Shown: piece after piece, positions 16,822-26,843 of the stretch
Layout of the letters: each line of letters starts with the position of its first letter
Numbering within the stretch: position 1 is the stretch's first letter
DNA from: Burkholderia sp. BCC0322
GTDB taxonomy: Bacteria; Pseudomonadota; Gammaproteobacteria; Burkholderiales; Burkholderiaceae
Length of the DNA stretch: 64,000 bases
Direction of reading: 5' to 3'
NCBI RefSeq assembly: GCF_902833045.1
Contig: NZ_CADFDU010000012.1
Span: 169,959-233,958 of the forward strand
Position numbers and translations under genes: made by a program
The notes under the pieces: generated by a model
What the model saw: only the letters and a program-made list of their open reading frames with translations
Databases searched by the model: none
What the model was told of the DNA's origin: nothing

Positions 16822-17499
16822 ATGTCGAACGCCGTCCCGCATTCCGCTTCCCCGATCGTTTCCCCTCCGGCTTCCCGCCGTGCGCTGATCGTGATCGACG
16901 TCCAGAACGAATACGTGACGGGCAATCTGCCCATCGAGTATCCGCCGCTCGACGTGTCGCTCGCGAACATCGGCCGCGCGATCGATGCCGCGCATGCGGC
17001 CGGCGTGCCCGTGATCGTCGTCCAGCACGTCGCGCCGGCCGGCGCGCCGATCTTCGCGCCCGGCTCCGACGGCGTCGCGCTGCACGCGGTCGTCGCCGGC
17101 CGGCCGTACGCGCACCTGATCGAGAAGAAGCAGGCAAGCTCGTTTGCCGGGACCGACCTCGCCGCGTGGCTCGAGGCGCACGGGATCGACACGCTCGCGG
17201 TTGCCGGCTACATGACGCACAACTGCAATGCGTCGACGGTTTATCACGCGGCGCACGCGGGGCTGAATGTCGAGTACCTGGACGACGCGACGGGCGCGCT
17301 GCCTTACGAGAACGAAGCCGGCGCGGCGAGCGCCGAGGAGATTCACCGCGCGTACACGGTGGTGTTCCAGTCGAATTTCGCGGCCGTGATGCCGACCGAC
17401 GCGTGGATCGCGGGACTGGCCGGTGCGCCGATGCCCAAGCGTGGCTCGGTCGCCGCATCGAACCAGCTGGCCCGCGCGCAACGCGCGAAGGCGGCCTGA
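16822..17499 (+). CDS. Cysteine hydrolase, isochorismatase family
   Basis: 225-residue enzyme of the isochorismatase-like hydrolase superfamily, which cleaves amides, N-carbamoyl groups or vinyl ethers. Candidate catalytic residues are the Asp in VIDVQNEYVTG (~residue 32), a Lys in EKKQASSF and the Cys in GYMTHNCNAST. The family often hydrolyses nicotinamide or ureido compounds; the substrate is not evident. ATG 16822 follows CAGGAGCCCGTC. The divergent GlxA-type regulator suggests induction by the substrate. Confidence 0.88.
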   Translation: MSNAVPHSASPIVSPPASRRALIVIDVQNEYVTGNLPIEYPPLDVSLANIGRAIDAAHAAGVPVIVVQHVAPAGAPIFAPGSDGVALHAVVAGRPYAHLIEKKQASSFAGTDLAAWLEAHGIDTLAVAGYMTHNCNASTVYHAAHAGLNVEYLDDATGALPYENEAGAASAEEIHRAYTVVFQSNFAAVMPTDAWIAGLAGAPMPKRGSVAASNQLARAQRAKAA

Positions 17500-17586
17500 A
17501 CCGGGCGGGGGGAAGGGGGCAGCGCGTTGGTGCGGCACGGTGCGCCGCCCGATGAAACGAAAACCGCAGGCGCGCGCGTCGCGCGG

Positions 17587-18228
17587 TCAGTCGCCGTCTT
17601 TCAGCATCGCCGGGCTGTAGCGCAGCATGTCGAAACAGCCGTCGACGAGCTTTTCCGCATGCTGCTCGGCGTCGATCTCGTCGGGCAGCATCAGCATGTC
17701 GCGCACGAAACCGCTGACGAGCGTGTGCAGCATCAGCGTCGCGCGCCACGTATCGAGCCGCTCGGGCAGCAGCTTGAGCCGCACGGCCCCCGCGAGATCG
17801 GCGTCGATCGCATGCAGCGCCTCGCTCATTCCCGCACGGTTGCGCTGCAACAACGGCTCCAGGTCGGCGACGTACTCGCACTTCATGAACAGGATGCTGA
17901 ACACGCGGCGCAACTGCGCGTCGCGTTGCACGCCGAGCAGGCACCAGATCAGGATCTGTCGAATCTTCTCGAGCGGATTGCCGCCCGGCGCGTCGAGCGG
18001 CATCCGCTTCAGCTCGTCGATCGGCAGAAACACGCGGTCGAACATCGCGTCGAACAGTTCGCTCTTGTTCGAGAAATGCCAGTAGATTGCGCCGCGCGTC
18101 ACGCCGGCATGCTGGGCGATGTCCGCGAGCGACGTATGCGACACGCCCTTCTCGAAGAACACGTGCTCGGCGGCGTCGAGAATGCGATTGCGCGTCTCGA
18201 GCGCCTCCTCCTTGGTACGTCTGACCAT
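17587..18228 (-). CDS. TetR-family repressor of the RND efflux operon (AmrR/AcrR type)
   Basis: 213-residue regulator with the N-terminal TetR helix-turn-helix (RILDAAEHVFFEKGVSHTSL, ADIAQHAGVTRGAIYWHFSNK, residues ~12-55) and a ligand-binding C-terminal domain like AcrR/TtgR (LLGVQRDAQLRRVFSILFMKCEY). It diverges from the pump operon and is expected to repress it and itself through the palindrome 18366-18383. The equivalents in other Burkholderia are AmrR/BpeR. ATG 18228 is used; the frame remains open upstream to about 18375 but that part overlaps the operator. Confidence 0.93.
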   Translation of the reverse strand: MVRRTKEEALETRNRILDAAEHVFFEKGVSHTSLADIAQHAGVTRGAIYWHFSNKSELFDAMFDRVFLPIDELKRMPLDAPGGNPLEKIRQILIWCLLGVQRDAQLRRVFSILFMKCEYVADLEPLLQRNRAGMSEALHAIDADLAGAVRLKLLPERLDTWRATLMLHTLVSGFVRDMLMLPDEIDAEQHAEKLVDGCFDMLRYSPAMLKDGD

Positions 18229-18360
18229 GTGCAGGCCTGATTGGAATGATCGTAGGTGAATATGGGGTCTGCAACCCTCGTCGCAGCCAGACAGACCGGC
18301 TATGCTTGCGACTGGTAACAATCCGTAAGACTGGACCGCGGGCGGAGCATAAACGGGCTT

Positions 18361-18390
18361 TTTACATACATTCATGAATGTATATACAAT
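18361..18390. promoter_or_regulatory. Divergent promoters overlapping an AcrR-like palindrome
   Basis: ATACATTCATGAATGTAT (18366-18383) is a perfect 18-base palindrome. The flanks extend the match to the E. coli AcrR operator as I recall it (differences only at the centre and one flank base). On the plus strand TTACAT (18362-18367) and TACAAT (18385-18390) form a -35/-10 pair with a 17-base spacer; on the minus strand TTGTAT and TGTAAA form another with the same spacer. A bound repressor would therefore block both the pump operon and tetR. Confidence 0.8.
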
Positions 18391-18630
18391 ACCACCCTAC
18401 GATCGAATGACCCAAGTGGCAATCAGTTAATATCCCACTCTGCTGATTCCCGCCAAAGTACCAGTCCGCAGTTGCGGGGCAACCTGTCGGCACGGAGGTT
18501 TCGTGCCGCTTGCTGTATCTAGCAGTCCAGTATTTCAGGTGTTCGATCTGCGCCGTGAGGCGCATCCGTGTTGCACTCCCTCCGGTGGGGTGCGGCACTT
18601 ATTCCATTGGTTACACACAGAGGTCGCTCC
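18391..18630 (+). other. Long untranslated leader of the efflux operon
   Basis: If the promoter at 18362-18390 is right, the mRNA has a leader of roughly 230 bases before the pump start. Three stems can form: CGGCACG/CGTGCCG (18488-18508) with GAGG in its loop, GCGCC/GGCGC (18550-18563), and GCACTCC/GGGGTGC (18573-18593). No gene is supported here. The structure may affect translation or mRNA stability. Confidence 0.45.
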
Positions 18631-19908
18631 ATGCGCGTCGAACGGGTTCCATACCGCTTAATCACTGTCGCGACGGCCGCCGTTTTCCTGGCCGCGTGCG
18701 GAAAAAAAGAATCGGCACCGCCGCCGCAAGTACCGGAAGTCGGCGTCGTCACCGTCCAGCCGCAAGCCGTACCGGTCTTCACCGACCTGCCGGGCCGCAC
18801 CAGTGCATTCCTCGTTGCGCAGGTCCGCGCACGGGTCGACGGCATCGTGCTGCGCCGTGAATTCACCGAAGGCACCGACGTCAAGGCCGGTCAGCGCCTG
18901 TACAAGATCGATCCGGCGCCGTACGTCGCCGCGCTGAACAGCGCGAAGGCGACGCTCGCGAAGGCGCAGGCGAACCTCGTCACGCAGAACGCGCTGGTCG
19001 CACGCTACAAGGTGCTGGTGGCCGCGAACGCGGTCAGCAAGCAGGACTACGACAACGCGGTGGCCACGCAAGGCCAGGCCGCGGCGGACGTCGCGGCCGG
19101 CAAGGCAGCGGTCGACACCGCGCAGATCAACCTCGGCTATACCGATGTCGTGTCGCCGATCACCGGCCGCGTCGGCATCTCGCAGGTGACGCCGGGTGCC
19201 TACGTGCAGGCGAGCCAGGCGACGCTGATGTCGACGGTGCAGCAGCTCGATCCGGTGTACGTGGACCTCACGCAGTCGAGCCTCGACGGGCTGAAGCTGC
19301 GCCAGGACGTGCAGAGCGGCCGCCTGAAGACGAGCGGCCCGGGCGCGGCGAAGGTGTCGCTGATCCTGGAAGACGGCAAGACCTACTCGGAGCCGGGCAA
19401 GCTGCAGTTCTCGGACGTGACGGTCGACCAGACCACCGGCTCGGTGACGATCCGCGCGGTGTTCCCGAACCCGGGCCGCGTGCTGCTGCCGGGCATGTTC
19501 GTGCGTGCGCGGATCGAGGAAGGCGTGAACGAGAACGCGTTCCTGGTGCCGCAGATCGGCGTGACGCATGACCAGAAGGGCCAGGCGATCGCGATGGTGG
19601 TGAACGCCAGCAACAAGGTCGAGCCGCGTCCGCTGAAGACGACGGGCATGCAGGGCCCGAACTGGATCGTCGAAGGCGGTCTACAGGCGGGCGATCACGT
19701 GATCGTGCAGGGCGTCGAGAAGGTGCGCCCGGGTGCGACCGTGAAGACCGTCGCCGCGCAGCTCGCACCGGCGGCCGATGCCGCTTCGGGTGCTGCTGCC
19801 GCGTCCGCCGCGCCGGCTGCCGCCGGTTCCGGCGCCGCTGCCGCTTCCGGTGCTGCCGCATCGGGCGCTGCGCCGGCGAGTGCTGCCGCTGCTTCGAGCG
19901 CGCAATAA
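18631..19908 (+). CDS. RND efflux periplasmic adaptor (AmrA/BpeA/MexA type)
   Basis: Membrane-fusion lipoprotein that links the inner-membrane pump to the outer-membrane channel. 425 residues; the signal ends in the lipobox FLAAC (Cys23). Lipoyl and hairpin regions follow (PGRTSAFLVAQVRARVDGIV, then a coiled-coil ~100-165, and ITGRVGISQVTPGAYVQ), then beta-barrel and membrane-proximal domains (LLPGMFVRARIEEGV). The last ~45 residues are an unusual Ala/Ser/Pro-rich tail with no conserved motif. ATG 18631 follows AGAGGTCGCTCC. It is 15 bases ahead of the pump gene. The order adaptor-pump-channel matches AmrAB-OprA, BpeAB-OprB and, in B. cenocepacia, RND-4. Confidence 0.95.
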   Translation: MRVERVPYRLITVATAAVFLAACGKKESAPPPQVPEVGVVTVQPQAVPVFTDLPGRTSAFLVAQVRARVDGIVLRREFTEGTDVKAGQRLYKIDPAPYVAALNSAKATLAKAQANLVTQNALVARYKVLVAANAVSKQDYDNAVATQGQAAADVAAGKAAVDTAQINLGYTDVVSPITGRVGISQVTPGAYVQASQATLMSTVQQLDPVYVDLTQSSLDGLKLRQDVQSGRLKTSGPGAAKVSLILEDGKTYSEPGKLQFSDVTVDQTTGSVTIRAVFPNPGRVLLPGMFVRARIEEGVNENAFLVPQIGVTHDQKGQAIAMVVNASNKVEPRPLKTTGMQGPNWIVEGGLQAGDHVIVQGVEKVRPGATVKTVAAQLAPAADAASGAAAASAAPAAAGSGAAAASGAAASGAAPASAAAASSAQ

Positions 19909-19923
19909 CAGGGAGCCTGTTTC

Positions 19924-22900
19924 ATGGCAAAGTTTTTTATCGATCGCCCGATCTTTGCGTGGGTGATCGCCATCATCCTGATGCTGGCCGGGGTTGCAGC
20001 GATCTTCACGCTGCCGATCTCGCAGTATCCGACGATCGCGCCGCCATCGATCCAGATCACCGCGAACTACCCGGGCGCTTCCGCGAAGACGGTGGAAGAC
20101 ACGGTGACGCAGGTGATCGAGCAGCAGATGAGCGGTCTCGACAACTTCCTGTACATGTCGTCGACCAGTGACGACTCGGGCAACGCGACGATCACGCTGA
20201 CCTTCGCGCCGGGTACCAACGCCGACATCGCACAGGTTCAGGTGCAGAACAAGCTGTCGCTCGCGACGCCGATCCTGCCGCAGGTCGTGCAGCAGCTCGG
20301 CCTCTCGGTGACGAAGTCGAGCAGCAGCTTCCTGCTGGTGCTCGCCTTCAACTCCGAAGACGGCAGCATGAACAAGTACGACCTCGCGAACTTCGTGGCG
20401 TCGCACGTGAAGGACCCGATCAGCCGGTTGAACGGCGTCGGTACCGTCACGCTGTTCGGCTCGCAGTACGCGATGCGGATCTGGCTCGATGCCAACCGCC
20501 TGACGAACTACAGCCTCACGCCGGTCGACGTGTCGACCGCGATCTCCGCACAGAACGTGCAGATCGCGGGCGGCCAGATCGGCGGCACGCCGGCCAAGCC
20601 GGGCACGATGCTGCAGGCGACGATCACCGAATCGACGCTGCTGCAGACGCCCGCGCAGTTCGGCAACATCCTGCTGAAGGTCAACCAGGACGGCTCGCAG
20701 GTTCGCCTGAAGGATGTCGCGAAGATCGAACTCGGTGGTGAAAACTACAACTTCGACACGAAGTACAACGGTCAGCCGACCGCGGCACTCGGTATCCAGC
20801 TCGCGACCAACGCGAACGCGCTCGCGACCGCGAAGGCCGTGCGCGCGAAGATCGACGAACTGGCACCGTTCTTCCCGCACGGCCTCGTCGTGAAGTACCC
20901 GTACGACACGACGCCGTTCGTGAAGCTGTCGATCGAGGAAGTGGTCAAGACGCTGCTCGAAGGTATCGTGCTGGTGTTCCTCGTGATGTATCTGTTCCTG
21001 CAGAACCTGCGGGCGACGATCATCCCGACGATCGCGGTGCCGGTCGTGCTGCTCGGCACGTTCGCGATCATGTCGATGGTGGGCTTCTCGATCAACACGC
21101 TGTCGATGTTCGGCCTCGTGCTCGCCATCGGCCTGCTGGTGGACGATGCGATCGTGGTCGTGGAGAACGTCGAGCGGGTGATGGCGGAAGAGGGCCTGTC
21201 ACCGAAGGAGGCGACCCGCAAGGCGATGGGCCAGATCACCGGCGCACTCGTCGGCGTGGCGCTCGTGCTGTCGGCGGTGTTCGTGCCGGTGGCGTTCTCC
21301 GGCGGGTCGGTCGGCGCGATCTATCGCCAGTTCTCGCTGACGATCGTGTCGGCGATGGTGCTGTCGGTGCTCGTTGCGTTGATTCTGACGCCGGCGCTGT
21401 GCGCGACGATCCTCAAGCCGATCCCGCAAGGGCATCACGAAGAGAAGAAGGGCTTCTTCGGCTGGTTCAACCGCACGTTCAACAACAGCCGCGACAAGTA
21501 CCACGTCGGCGTGCACCACGTGATCAAGCGCTCGGGCCGCTGGCTCATCATCTACCTGGTCGTGATCGTCGCGGTCGGCCTGCTGTTCGTACGCCTGCCG
21601 AAGTCGTTCCTGCCGGATGAAGACCAGGGCCTGATGTTCGTGATCGTGCAGACGCCGTCGGGCTCGACGCAGGAAACGACCGCGAAGACGCTCGCGAACA
21701 TTTCCGACTACCTGCTGAAGGACGAGAAGGACATCGTCGAATCGGCGTTCACGGTCAACGGCTTCAGCTTCGCCGGCCGCGGCCAGAACTCCGGTCTCGT
21801 GTTCGTGCGCCTGAAGGACTACTCGCAGCGTCAGCATGCGAACCAGAAGGTGCAGGCGCTGATCGGCCGGATGTTCGGGCGCTACGCGGGCTACAAGGAC
21901 GCGATGGTGATCCCGTTCAACCCGCCGTCGATTCCCGAACTCGGTACGGCTGCCGGCTTCGACTTCGAGCTGACGGACAACGCGGGTCTCGGCCACGACG
22001 CGCTGATGGCCGCGCGTAACCAACTGCTCGGGATGGCCTCGAAGGATCCGACGCTGCAGGGTGTGCGTCCGAACGGCCTGAACGATACGCCGCAGTACAA
22101 GGTCGACATCGACCGCGAGAAGGCGAACGCGCTCGGCGTGACGGCGGATGCGATCGACCAGACGTTCTCGATCGCATGGGCGTCGAAGTACGTGAACAAC
22201 TTCCTCGATACCGATGGCCGGATCAAGAAGGTCTACGTGCAGGCAGACGCACCGTTCCGGATGACGCCGGACGACCTGAACATCTGGTACGTGCGCAACG
22301 GGTCGGGCGGGATGGTGCCGTTCAGTTCGTTCGCGACCGGTCACTGGACGTATGGTTCGCCGAAGCTCGAGCGCTACAACGGCGTGTCGGCGATGGAAAT
22401 CCAGGGTCAGGCCGCACCGGGCAAGTCGACCGGCCAGGCGATGGCCGCGATGGAAGGGCTCGCGAAGAAGCTGCCGGTCGGTATCGGCTATTCGTGGACC
22501 GGCCTGTCGTTCCAGGAAATCCAGTCCGGCTCGCAGGCGCCGATCCTGTACGCGATCTCGATCCTCGTCGTGTTCCTGTGTCTCGCGGCGCTGTATGAAA
22601 GCTGGTCGATCCCGTTCTCGGTGATCATGGTGGTGCCGCTCGGCGTGATCGGTGCACTGCTTGCGGCAACGATGCGCGGCCTCGAGAACGACGTGTTCTT
22701 CCAGGTCGGCCTGCTGACGACCGTGGGCTTGTCCGCGAAGAACGCGATCCTGATCGTGGAGTTCGCGCGCGAACTGCAGACGACGGAGAAGATGGGGCCG
22801 ATCGAGGCCGCGCTGGAAGCGGCGCGCCTGCGGCTGCGTCCGATCCTGATGACGTCGCTCGCGTTCATTCTCGGCGTGATGCCGCTCGCGATCAGCAACG

Positions 22901-23124
22901 GCGCGGGTTCGGCCAGCCAGCACGCAATCGGTACGGGCGTGATCGGCGGGATGATCACGGCGACGTTCCTCGCGATCTTCATGATCCCGATGTTCTTCGT
23001 GAAGATCCGCGCGATCTTCAGCGGCGAGAAGGAGGACGTCGACGAGGCGCTGCGCCTGGCTCAGGAGCACTCGCACCACGAAGAGAAGCCGGGCAACGGC
23101 GACGAAGGCAACAAGGGACAGTGA
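19924..23124 (+). CDS. RND multidrug efflux pump, inner-membrane transporter (AmrB/BpeB/MexB type)
   Basis: Proton-driven HAE1-family exporter. 1066 residues, the usual length, beginning [17 protein letters not shown]. Twelve hydrophobic helices with two large periplasmic loops after helices 1 and 7 are evident. The proton-relay aspartates are in [18 protein letters not shown] (helix 4). Other hallmarks are [16 protein letters not shown] and the C-terminal [20 protein letters not shown] region. The last ~30 residues are charged ([14 protein letters not shown]). Likely substrates by family are aminoglycosides, macrolides, fluoroquinolones and homoserine lactones, but specificity is not readable. 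The stop codon overlaps the next start. Confidence 0.97.
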   Translation: MAKFFIDRPIFAWVIAIILMLAGVAAIFTLPISQYPTIAPPSIQITANYPGASAKTVEDTVTQVIEQQMSGLDNFLYMSSTSDDSGNATITLTFAPGTNADIAQVQVQNKLSLATPILPQVVQQLGLSVTKSSSSFLLVLAFNSEDGSMNKYDLANFVASHVKDPISRLNGVGTVTLFGSQYAMRIWLDANRLTNYSLTPVDVSTAISAQNVQIAGGQIGGTPAKPGTMLQATITESTLLQTPAQFGNILLKVNQDGSQVRLKDVAKIELGGENYNFDTKYNGQPTAALGIQLATNANALATAKAVRAKIDELAPFFPHGLVVKYPYDTTPFVKLSIEEVVKTLLEGIVLVFLVMYLFLQNLRATIIPTIAVPVVLLGTFAIMSMVGFSINTLSMFGLVLAIGLLVDDAIVVVENVERVMAEEGLSPKEATRKAMGQITGALVGVALVLSAVFVPVAFSGGSVGAIYRQFSLTIVSAMVLSVLVALILTPALCATILKPIPQGHHEEKKGFFGWFNRTFNNSRDKYHVGVHHVIKRSGRWLIIYLVVIVAVGLLFVRLPKSFLPDEDQGLMFVIVQTPSGSTQETTAKTLANISDYLLKDEKDIVESAFTVNGFSFAGRGQNSGLVFVRLKDYSQRQHANQKVQALIGRMFGRYAGYKDAMVIPFNPPSIPELGTAAGFDFELTDNAGLGHDALMAARNQLLGMASKDPTLQGVRPNGLNDTPQYKVDIDREKANALGVTADAIDQTFSIAWASKYVNNFLDTDGRIKKVYVQADAPFRMTPDDLNIWYVRNGSGGMVPFSSFATGHWTYGSPKLERYNGVSAMEIQGQAAPGKSTGQAMAAMEGLAKKLPVGIGYSWTGLSFQEIQSGSQAPILYAISILVVFLCLAALYESWSIPFSVIMVVPLGVIGALLAATMRGLENDVFFQVGLLTTVGLSAKNAILIVEFARELQTTEKMGPIEAALEAARLRLRPILMTSLAFILGVMPLAISNGAGSASQHAIGTGVIGGMITATFLAIFMIPMFFVKIRAIFSGEKEDVDEALRLAQEHSHHEEKPGNGDEGNKGQ

Positions 23125-24647
23125 TGATGCAAAAACACGCTTTGACTGCAATCGCGGTCGCGCTCCTTGCCACGGGCTGCACGATGGCGCCGCATTACAA
23201 GCGGCCCGACGCGCCCGTCGCGCAGGCGTACCCTGCCGGCGGCGTCTACGCGACGCAGCCGGGTGCGGCCGGCGCGCGCAGCGCGAACGGCCAGGCGGCG
23301 ACCGCCATCGGCTGGCGCGAGTTCTTCGTCGATCCGCGCCTGCAGCGGCTGATCGAGATCGCGCTGAAAAACAACCGCGACCTGCGCGTGTCGGTGCTGA
23401 ACATCGAGGCGGCGCGCGCGCAGTACCAGATCACGCGCGCGGGGCTGTTCCCGACGCTCGACGGTACGGGCACGGGTAACGTCCAGCGCGTGCCGCAGGG
23501 CCTGTCGACGACGGGCGCGCCGTACATCTCGCGTGCCTACAACGTCGGCCTTTCGGCGTCGTGGGAACTCGACCTGTTCGGCCGCGTGCAGAGCCTGAAG
23601 GACCAGGCGCTCGCGCAGTACCTGTCGACGTCTTATGCGCGTCAAGCGCAGGAGATCTCGCTGGTATCGCAGGTGGCCGATCAATACCTGACGCTGCTGT
23701 CGACCGAGGATCTGCTGAAGGTTACCGAGAACACGCTGAAGACGGCGCAGGACTCGTACAACCTGACGAAGCTGCAGTTCGACAACGGCACGGGCACCGA
23801 GCTCGACCTGCGCCAGGCGCAGACGGTCGTCGAGACGGCGCTCGCGAACCAGCAGGAGCAGGCGCGTGCGCGTGCGCAGGCGCTGAACTATCTGGTGCTG
23901 CTGATCGGCGAGCCGCTGCCGGACGATCTGCCGGCGGGCATGCCGCTCGACGCGCAGAACCTGCTGACGGACGTGCCGGCGGGCCTTCCGTCGGATCTGC
24001 TGACGCGTCGCCCCGACGTGATGCAGGCCGAGCAGTCGCTGCTGGCCGCGAACGCGAACATCGGTGCGGCGCGCGCGGCGTTCTTCCCGAAGATCTCGCT
24101 GACGGGCGCGTTCGGCACCGGAAGCCCGACGCTCGGCGGCCTGTTCAAGGCCGGCACGGCGGCGTGGTCGTTTGCGCCGCAGATCACGATGCCGATCTTC
24201 GAGGGCGGTCAGAACATCGCGAACCTGAACCTGGCGCACGTGCAGAAGCGCATCGAGATCGCCAACTACGAGAAGGCGATCCAGTCGGCGTTCCGCGACG
24301 TGGCCGACGGGCTGGCTGCACGCGGCACGTACGACCAGCAGATCGCCGCGCTCGAGCGCAACGAGCACGCGCAGCAGCGACGTTTCGACCTGTCGGACCT
24401 GCGTTACAAGAACGGTGTCGACAGCTACCTGTTGGTGCTGACCGCGCAGACGGACCTGTACAACGCGCAGCAGACGCTGATCAATGCACGTCTCGCACGC
24501 TGGACCAACCTGGTCAACCTGTACCGTTCGCTGGGCGGCGGGTGGATCGAGCGGGCCGGCGAGACGCCGCGCGCGCCGGATGCGCCGGTCGACTACGACA
24601 AGGCGGCCGCTCCGGCGCCTGCGTCGGCAGCGGCAGCGAACGGGTAA
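23124..24647 (+). CDS. RND efflux outer-membrane channel lipoprotein (OprA/OprB/OprM type)
   Basis: TolC-like channel of the NodT family that completes the pump. 507 residues with lipobox LLATGC (Cys19) and two repeated outer-membrane efflux domains (~70-265 and ~280-475; for example RRPDVMQAEQSLLAANANIGAARA in the second: see DVMQAEQSLLAANANIGAA). The start is ATG 23124, whose A is the last base of the pump's TGA stop; ATG 23127 is an alternative. A Pro/Ala-rich tail ends the protein. The terminator 24713-24750 closes the operon. Confidence 0.95.
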   Translation: MMQKHALTAIAVALLATGCTMAPHYKRPDAPVAQAYPAGGVYATQPGAAGARSANGQAATAIGWREFFVDPRLQRLIEIALKNNRDLRVSVLNIEAARAQYQITRAGLFPTLDGTGTGNVQRVPQGLSTTGAPYISRAYNVGLSASWELDLFGRVQSLKDQALAQYLSTSYARQAQEISLVSQVADQYLTLLSTEDLLKVTENTLKTAQDSYNLTKLQFDNGTGTELDLRQAQTVVETALANQQEQARARAQALNYLVLLIGEPLPDDLPAGMPLDAQNLLTDVPAGLPSDLLTRRPDVMQAEQSLLAANANIGAARAAFFPKISLTGAFGTGSPTLGGLFKAGTAAWSFAPQITMPIFEGGQNIANLNLAHVQKRIEIANYEKAIQSAFRDVADGLAARGTYDQQIAALERNEHAQQRRFDLSDLRYKNGVDSYLLVLTAQTDLYNAQQTLINARLARWTNLVNLYRSLGGGWIERAGETPRAPDAPVDYDKAAAPAPASAAAANG

Positions 24648-24712
24648 GCGCAAGGAGGGGCAGGCGCGGTCTCGATCGCGCTTGTCCTTCGAACCGGCTG
24701 TTTGCGGTATCG

Positions 24713-24750
24713 AAAACGCCACGGACGAAAGTCCGTGGCGTTTTCTTTTG
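24713..24750. terminator. Terminator of the efflux operon
   Basis: AAAACGCCACGGAC-GAAA-GTCCGTGGCGTTTT is a perfect 14-base stem with a GAAA tetraloop followed by CTTTT. The A and T flanks make it potentially bidirectional. The 380-base gap 24648-25027 contains this, the second hairpin at 24963-24992 and nothing else recognisable. Confidence 0.93.
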
Positions 24751-24962
24751 CATGCCTGAATCGAGCGGCGCGAAGACGGATCGGGTGACGATGCGCGCAT
24801 CGGACTCCGGTGCGATTTGTTGCGCCGGCCCCATCATTCTGCGTGGCCAACCGAACCGGCATCCGGTGCCGCGCCCGCGGGCGACCGGCTTTCACGCGCC
24901 ATGACCGGCTGTCTGGCCGTCAGGCCGTCCGATCCCCGCGTACAGTCCCGCCCCCGCCAAGC

Positions 24963-24992
24963 AAAACGCCACGGCATGCCGTGGCGTCTTTC
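24963..24992 (-). terminator. Terminator of the nucleobase permease gene
   Basis: A perfect 22-base palindrome (24966-24987; halves ACGCCACGGCA and TGCCGTGGCGT) flanked by AAAA on the left, which reads as a T run on the minus strand, and by CTTT on the right. It ends the convergent permease transcript. Its stem shares the ACGCCACGG arm with the terminator at 24713. Confidence 0.85.
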
Positions 24993-25027
24993 GTGACCGC
25001 TTCGCGCCGTCGTCCGGCGCGTGGCGA

Positions 25028-26404
25028 TCAGTGGTGCACGTCGGCGGGCCGCCCGTCGAAGTCGTGTCCGGCGCGGCGGATGTCGCAGCGTGCGTCCTTT
25101 TCGCCTTTCACGCCGTTGAACACGACGTTCAGGATCACGGCCGTCGCCGATGCCAGCAGGATGCCGCTGTGCAGGATCGGGGCGAGCGCGGGCGGCAGCT
25201 TCGAGAAGAAGTGCGGCGACACGACCGGCACGAGGCCCATGCCGACGCTCACGGCGACGATGAACAGGTTGTGGCTGTTGTTCACGAAGTCGACCTTCGA
25301 CAGCACCTTGATGCCGTTCGCGGCCACCATCCCGAACATCACGATGCCTGCGCCGCCGAGCACGAACGGCGGCACCGACGCGACGACCTGCGCCATCTTC
25401 GGGAACAGGCCGAGCAGCACGAGGATCACGCCGCCGGTGGCGCATACGAAACGGCTTTTCACGCCCGTCACGCCGATCAGGCCGACGTTCTGCGAGAACG
25501 ACGTGTGCGGGAACGAGTTGAAGATGCCGCCGATCAGCGTGCCGAGGCCGTCGACGCGCAGGCTGCGCACGAGGCGCTCCTGGTTGACCGGGCGATCGAC
25601 CATGTCGCCGACCGCGAGGAACATGCCGGTCGATTCGATGAACGTGACGAACATCACCGTGACCATCGTCACGATCGACAGCGGGTCGAAATGCGGCAGG
25701 CCGAAGTGGAACGGCATCACAAAGCCGACCCACGGTGCGTGCGCGACGCCGTCGGTATTCACGCGGCCGATCGCGAAGGCGATCGCGAAGCCGGCGACGA
25801 TGCCGAGCAGCACCGAGATGTTCGCGATGAAGCCGCGGCCGTATTTGTTGATCAGCAGAATCAGTGTCAGCACGAGCAGCGACAGGCCGAGATAGACGGG
25901 GCTGCCGTATTCGGGGTTGCCGACGCCGCCGGCCGCCCAGTTGATGCCCACTTCCATCAGCGACAGTCCGATCACCGCGATCACGGTGCCGACGACCACG
26001 GGCGGGAAGAACCGCAACAGCTTGCCGATCATCGGCGCCAGCACGATGCCGATGATGCCGGCCGCGATGGTCGAGCCGAAGATGTCGAGGATGCCGAGGC
26101 CGGGGTTGGTGCCGATCGCGATCATCGGGCCGACTGCCGCGAACGTGCAGCCCATGATGACGGGCAGGCGGATCCCGAAGATCCACAGGCCGAGTGTCTG
26201 GATCAGCGTGGCGACGCCGCACGAAAACAGATCGGCGCTGATCAGGAACGCGATCTGGTCTTTCGGCAGCTTGAGCGCGGCGCCGACGATAAGCGGCACG
26301 GCGACAGCGCCGGCGTACATGACGAGGACGTGTTGCAGGCCAAGCGTTACCAGCTTGCCGGTCGGCAGCACCTCATCGCACGGATGGACCGTGTTCGATT
26401 GCAT
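25028..26404 (-). CDS. Nucleobase:cation symporter-2 (NCS2) permease, xanthine/uric acid type
   Basis: Inner-membrane purine or pyrimidine base importer driven by H+ or Na+. 458 residues with about 12-14 hydrophobic helices. The family markers are LGLQHVLVMYAGAVAVPLI in helix 1 (with the QH pair) and SFSQNVGLIGVTGVKSRF, the QNxGxxxxTxV signature. ATG 26404 (MQSNTVHPCDEVLPTGK) is the family-like start; the open frame upstream adds atypical residues. No purine-pathway genes sit nearby, and the adjacent sugar kinase is divergent. Substrate (xanthine, urate or uracil) cannot be decided. Confidence 0.9.
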   Translation of the reverse strand: MQSNTVHPCDEVLPTGKLVTLGLQHVLVMYAGAVAVPLIVGAALKLPKDQIAFLISADLFSCGVATLIQTLGLWIFGIRLPVIMGCTFAAVGPMIAIGTNPGLGILDIFGSTIAAGIIGIVLAPMIGKLLRFFPPVVVGTVIAVIGLSLMEVGINWAAGGVGNPEYGSPVYLGLSLLVLTLILLINKYGRGFIANISVLLGIVAGFAIAFAIGRVNTDGVAHAPWVGFVMPFHFGLPHFDPLSIVTMVTVMFVTFIESTGMFLAVGDMVDRPVNQERLVRSLRVDGLGTLIGGIFNSFPHTSFSQNVGLIGVTGVKSRFVCATGGVILVLLGLFPKMAQVVASVPPFVLGGAGIVMFGMVAANGIKVLSKVDFVNNSHNLFIVAVSVGMGLVPVVSPHFFSKLPPALAPILHSGILLASATAVILNVVFNGVKGEKDARCDIRRAGHDFDGRPADVHH

Positions 26405-26843
26405 CTGTCTCACTCCATGATCTTGTTTTCGGGGTGATACGAAGTTATGCGGAATGAATCCACGCAACAAGAGCGCTGGGTACTATTCCGCTCTTTGCGG
26501 GTTCGATATGCCAATTCGGCATGAAACAGGGTGTCGATCATCGGGAAACAGCCGCAGGAGTGAGGTTTCCCGGTTTTATAGCCCTTCAAAATAGCGCTGG
26601 CCCCCGTGTCAAATATCGGCCGCTTTATGGTGTGTATCGGGCGGGGTGCATAGTGGCAAAAAGTGCCTGGGAAAAATCGTGGCGGGTTAACCCGCGAACG
26701 GCCGCTTTTGCCCGCAAGGCGCAGCCGGGTTGAACCCGGCCGGCATCCGCGTTTTCGGCCTGCCGCGGTGGCGGCAAAAAACGGGGCGCGCATCGCGATC
26801 CCGTTATCATCGACATCCGTTCATTCGAATTCGCCCCCACGTC
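26405..26843. other. Divergent regulatory region between permease and sugar kinase
   Basis: 439 bases without a supported gene. It is less GC-rich than its surroundings in 26405-26680, and contains GC-poor runs such as GGTTTTATAGCCC near 26572, plus the small inverted repeats CGGGTTAACCCG (26683-26694 area) and CCGGGTTGAACCCGG (~26727-26741). No riboswitch consensus was recognised. Confidence 0.4.

Noticed and set aside
18362-18598. 78-codon minus-strand frame across the efflux leader
   Set aside because: It overlaps the predicted operator and promoters, has no ribosome site and no recognisable domain.
26405-26843. Purine or xanthine riboswitch ahead of the NCS2 permease
   Set aside because: I looked for the conserved purine-aptamer loops and did not find a convincing match.
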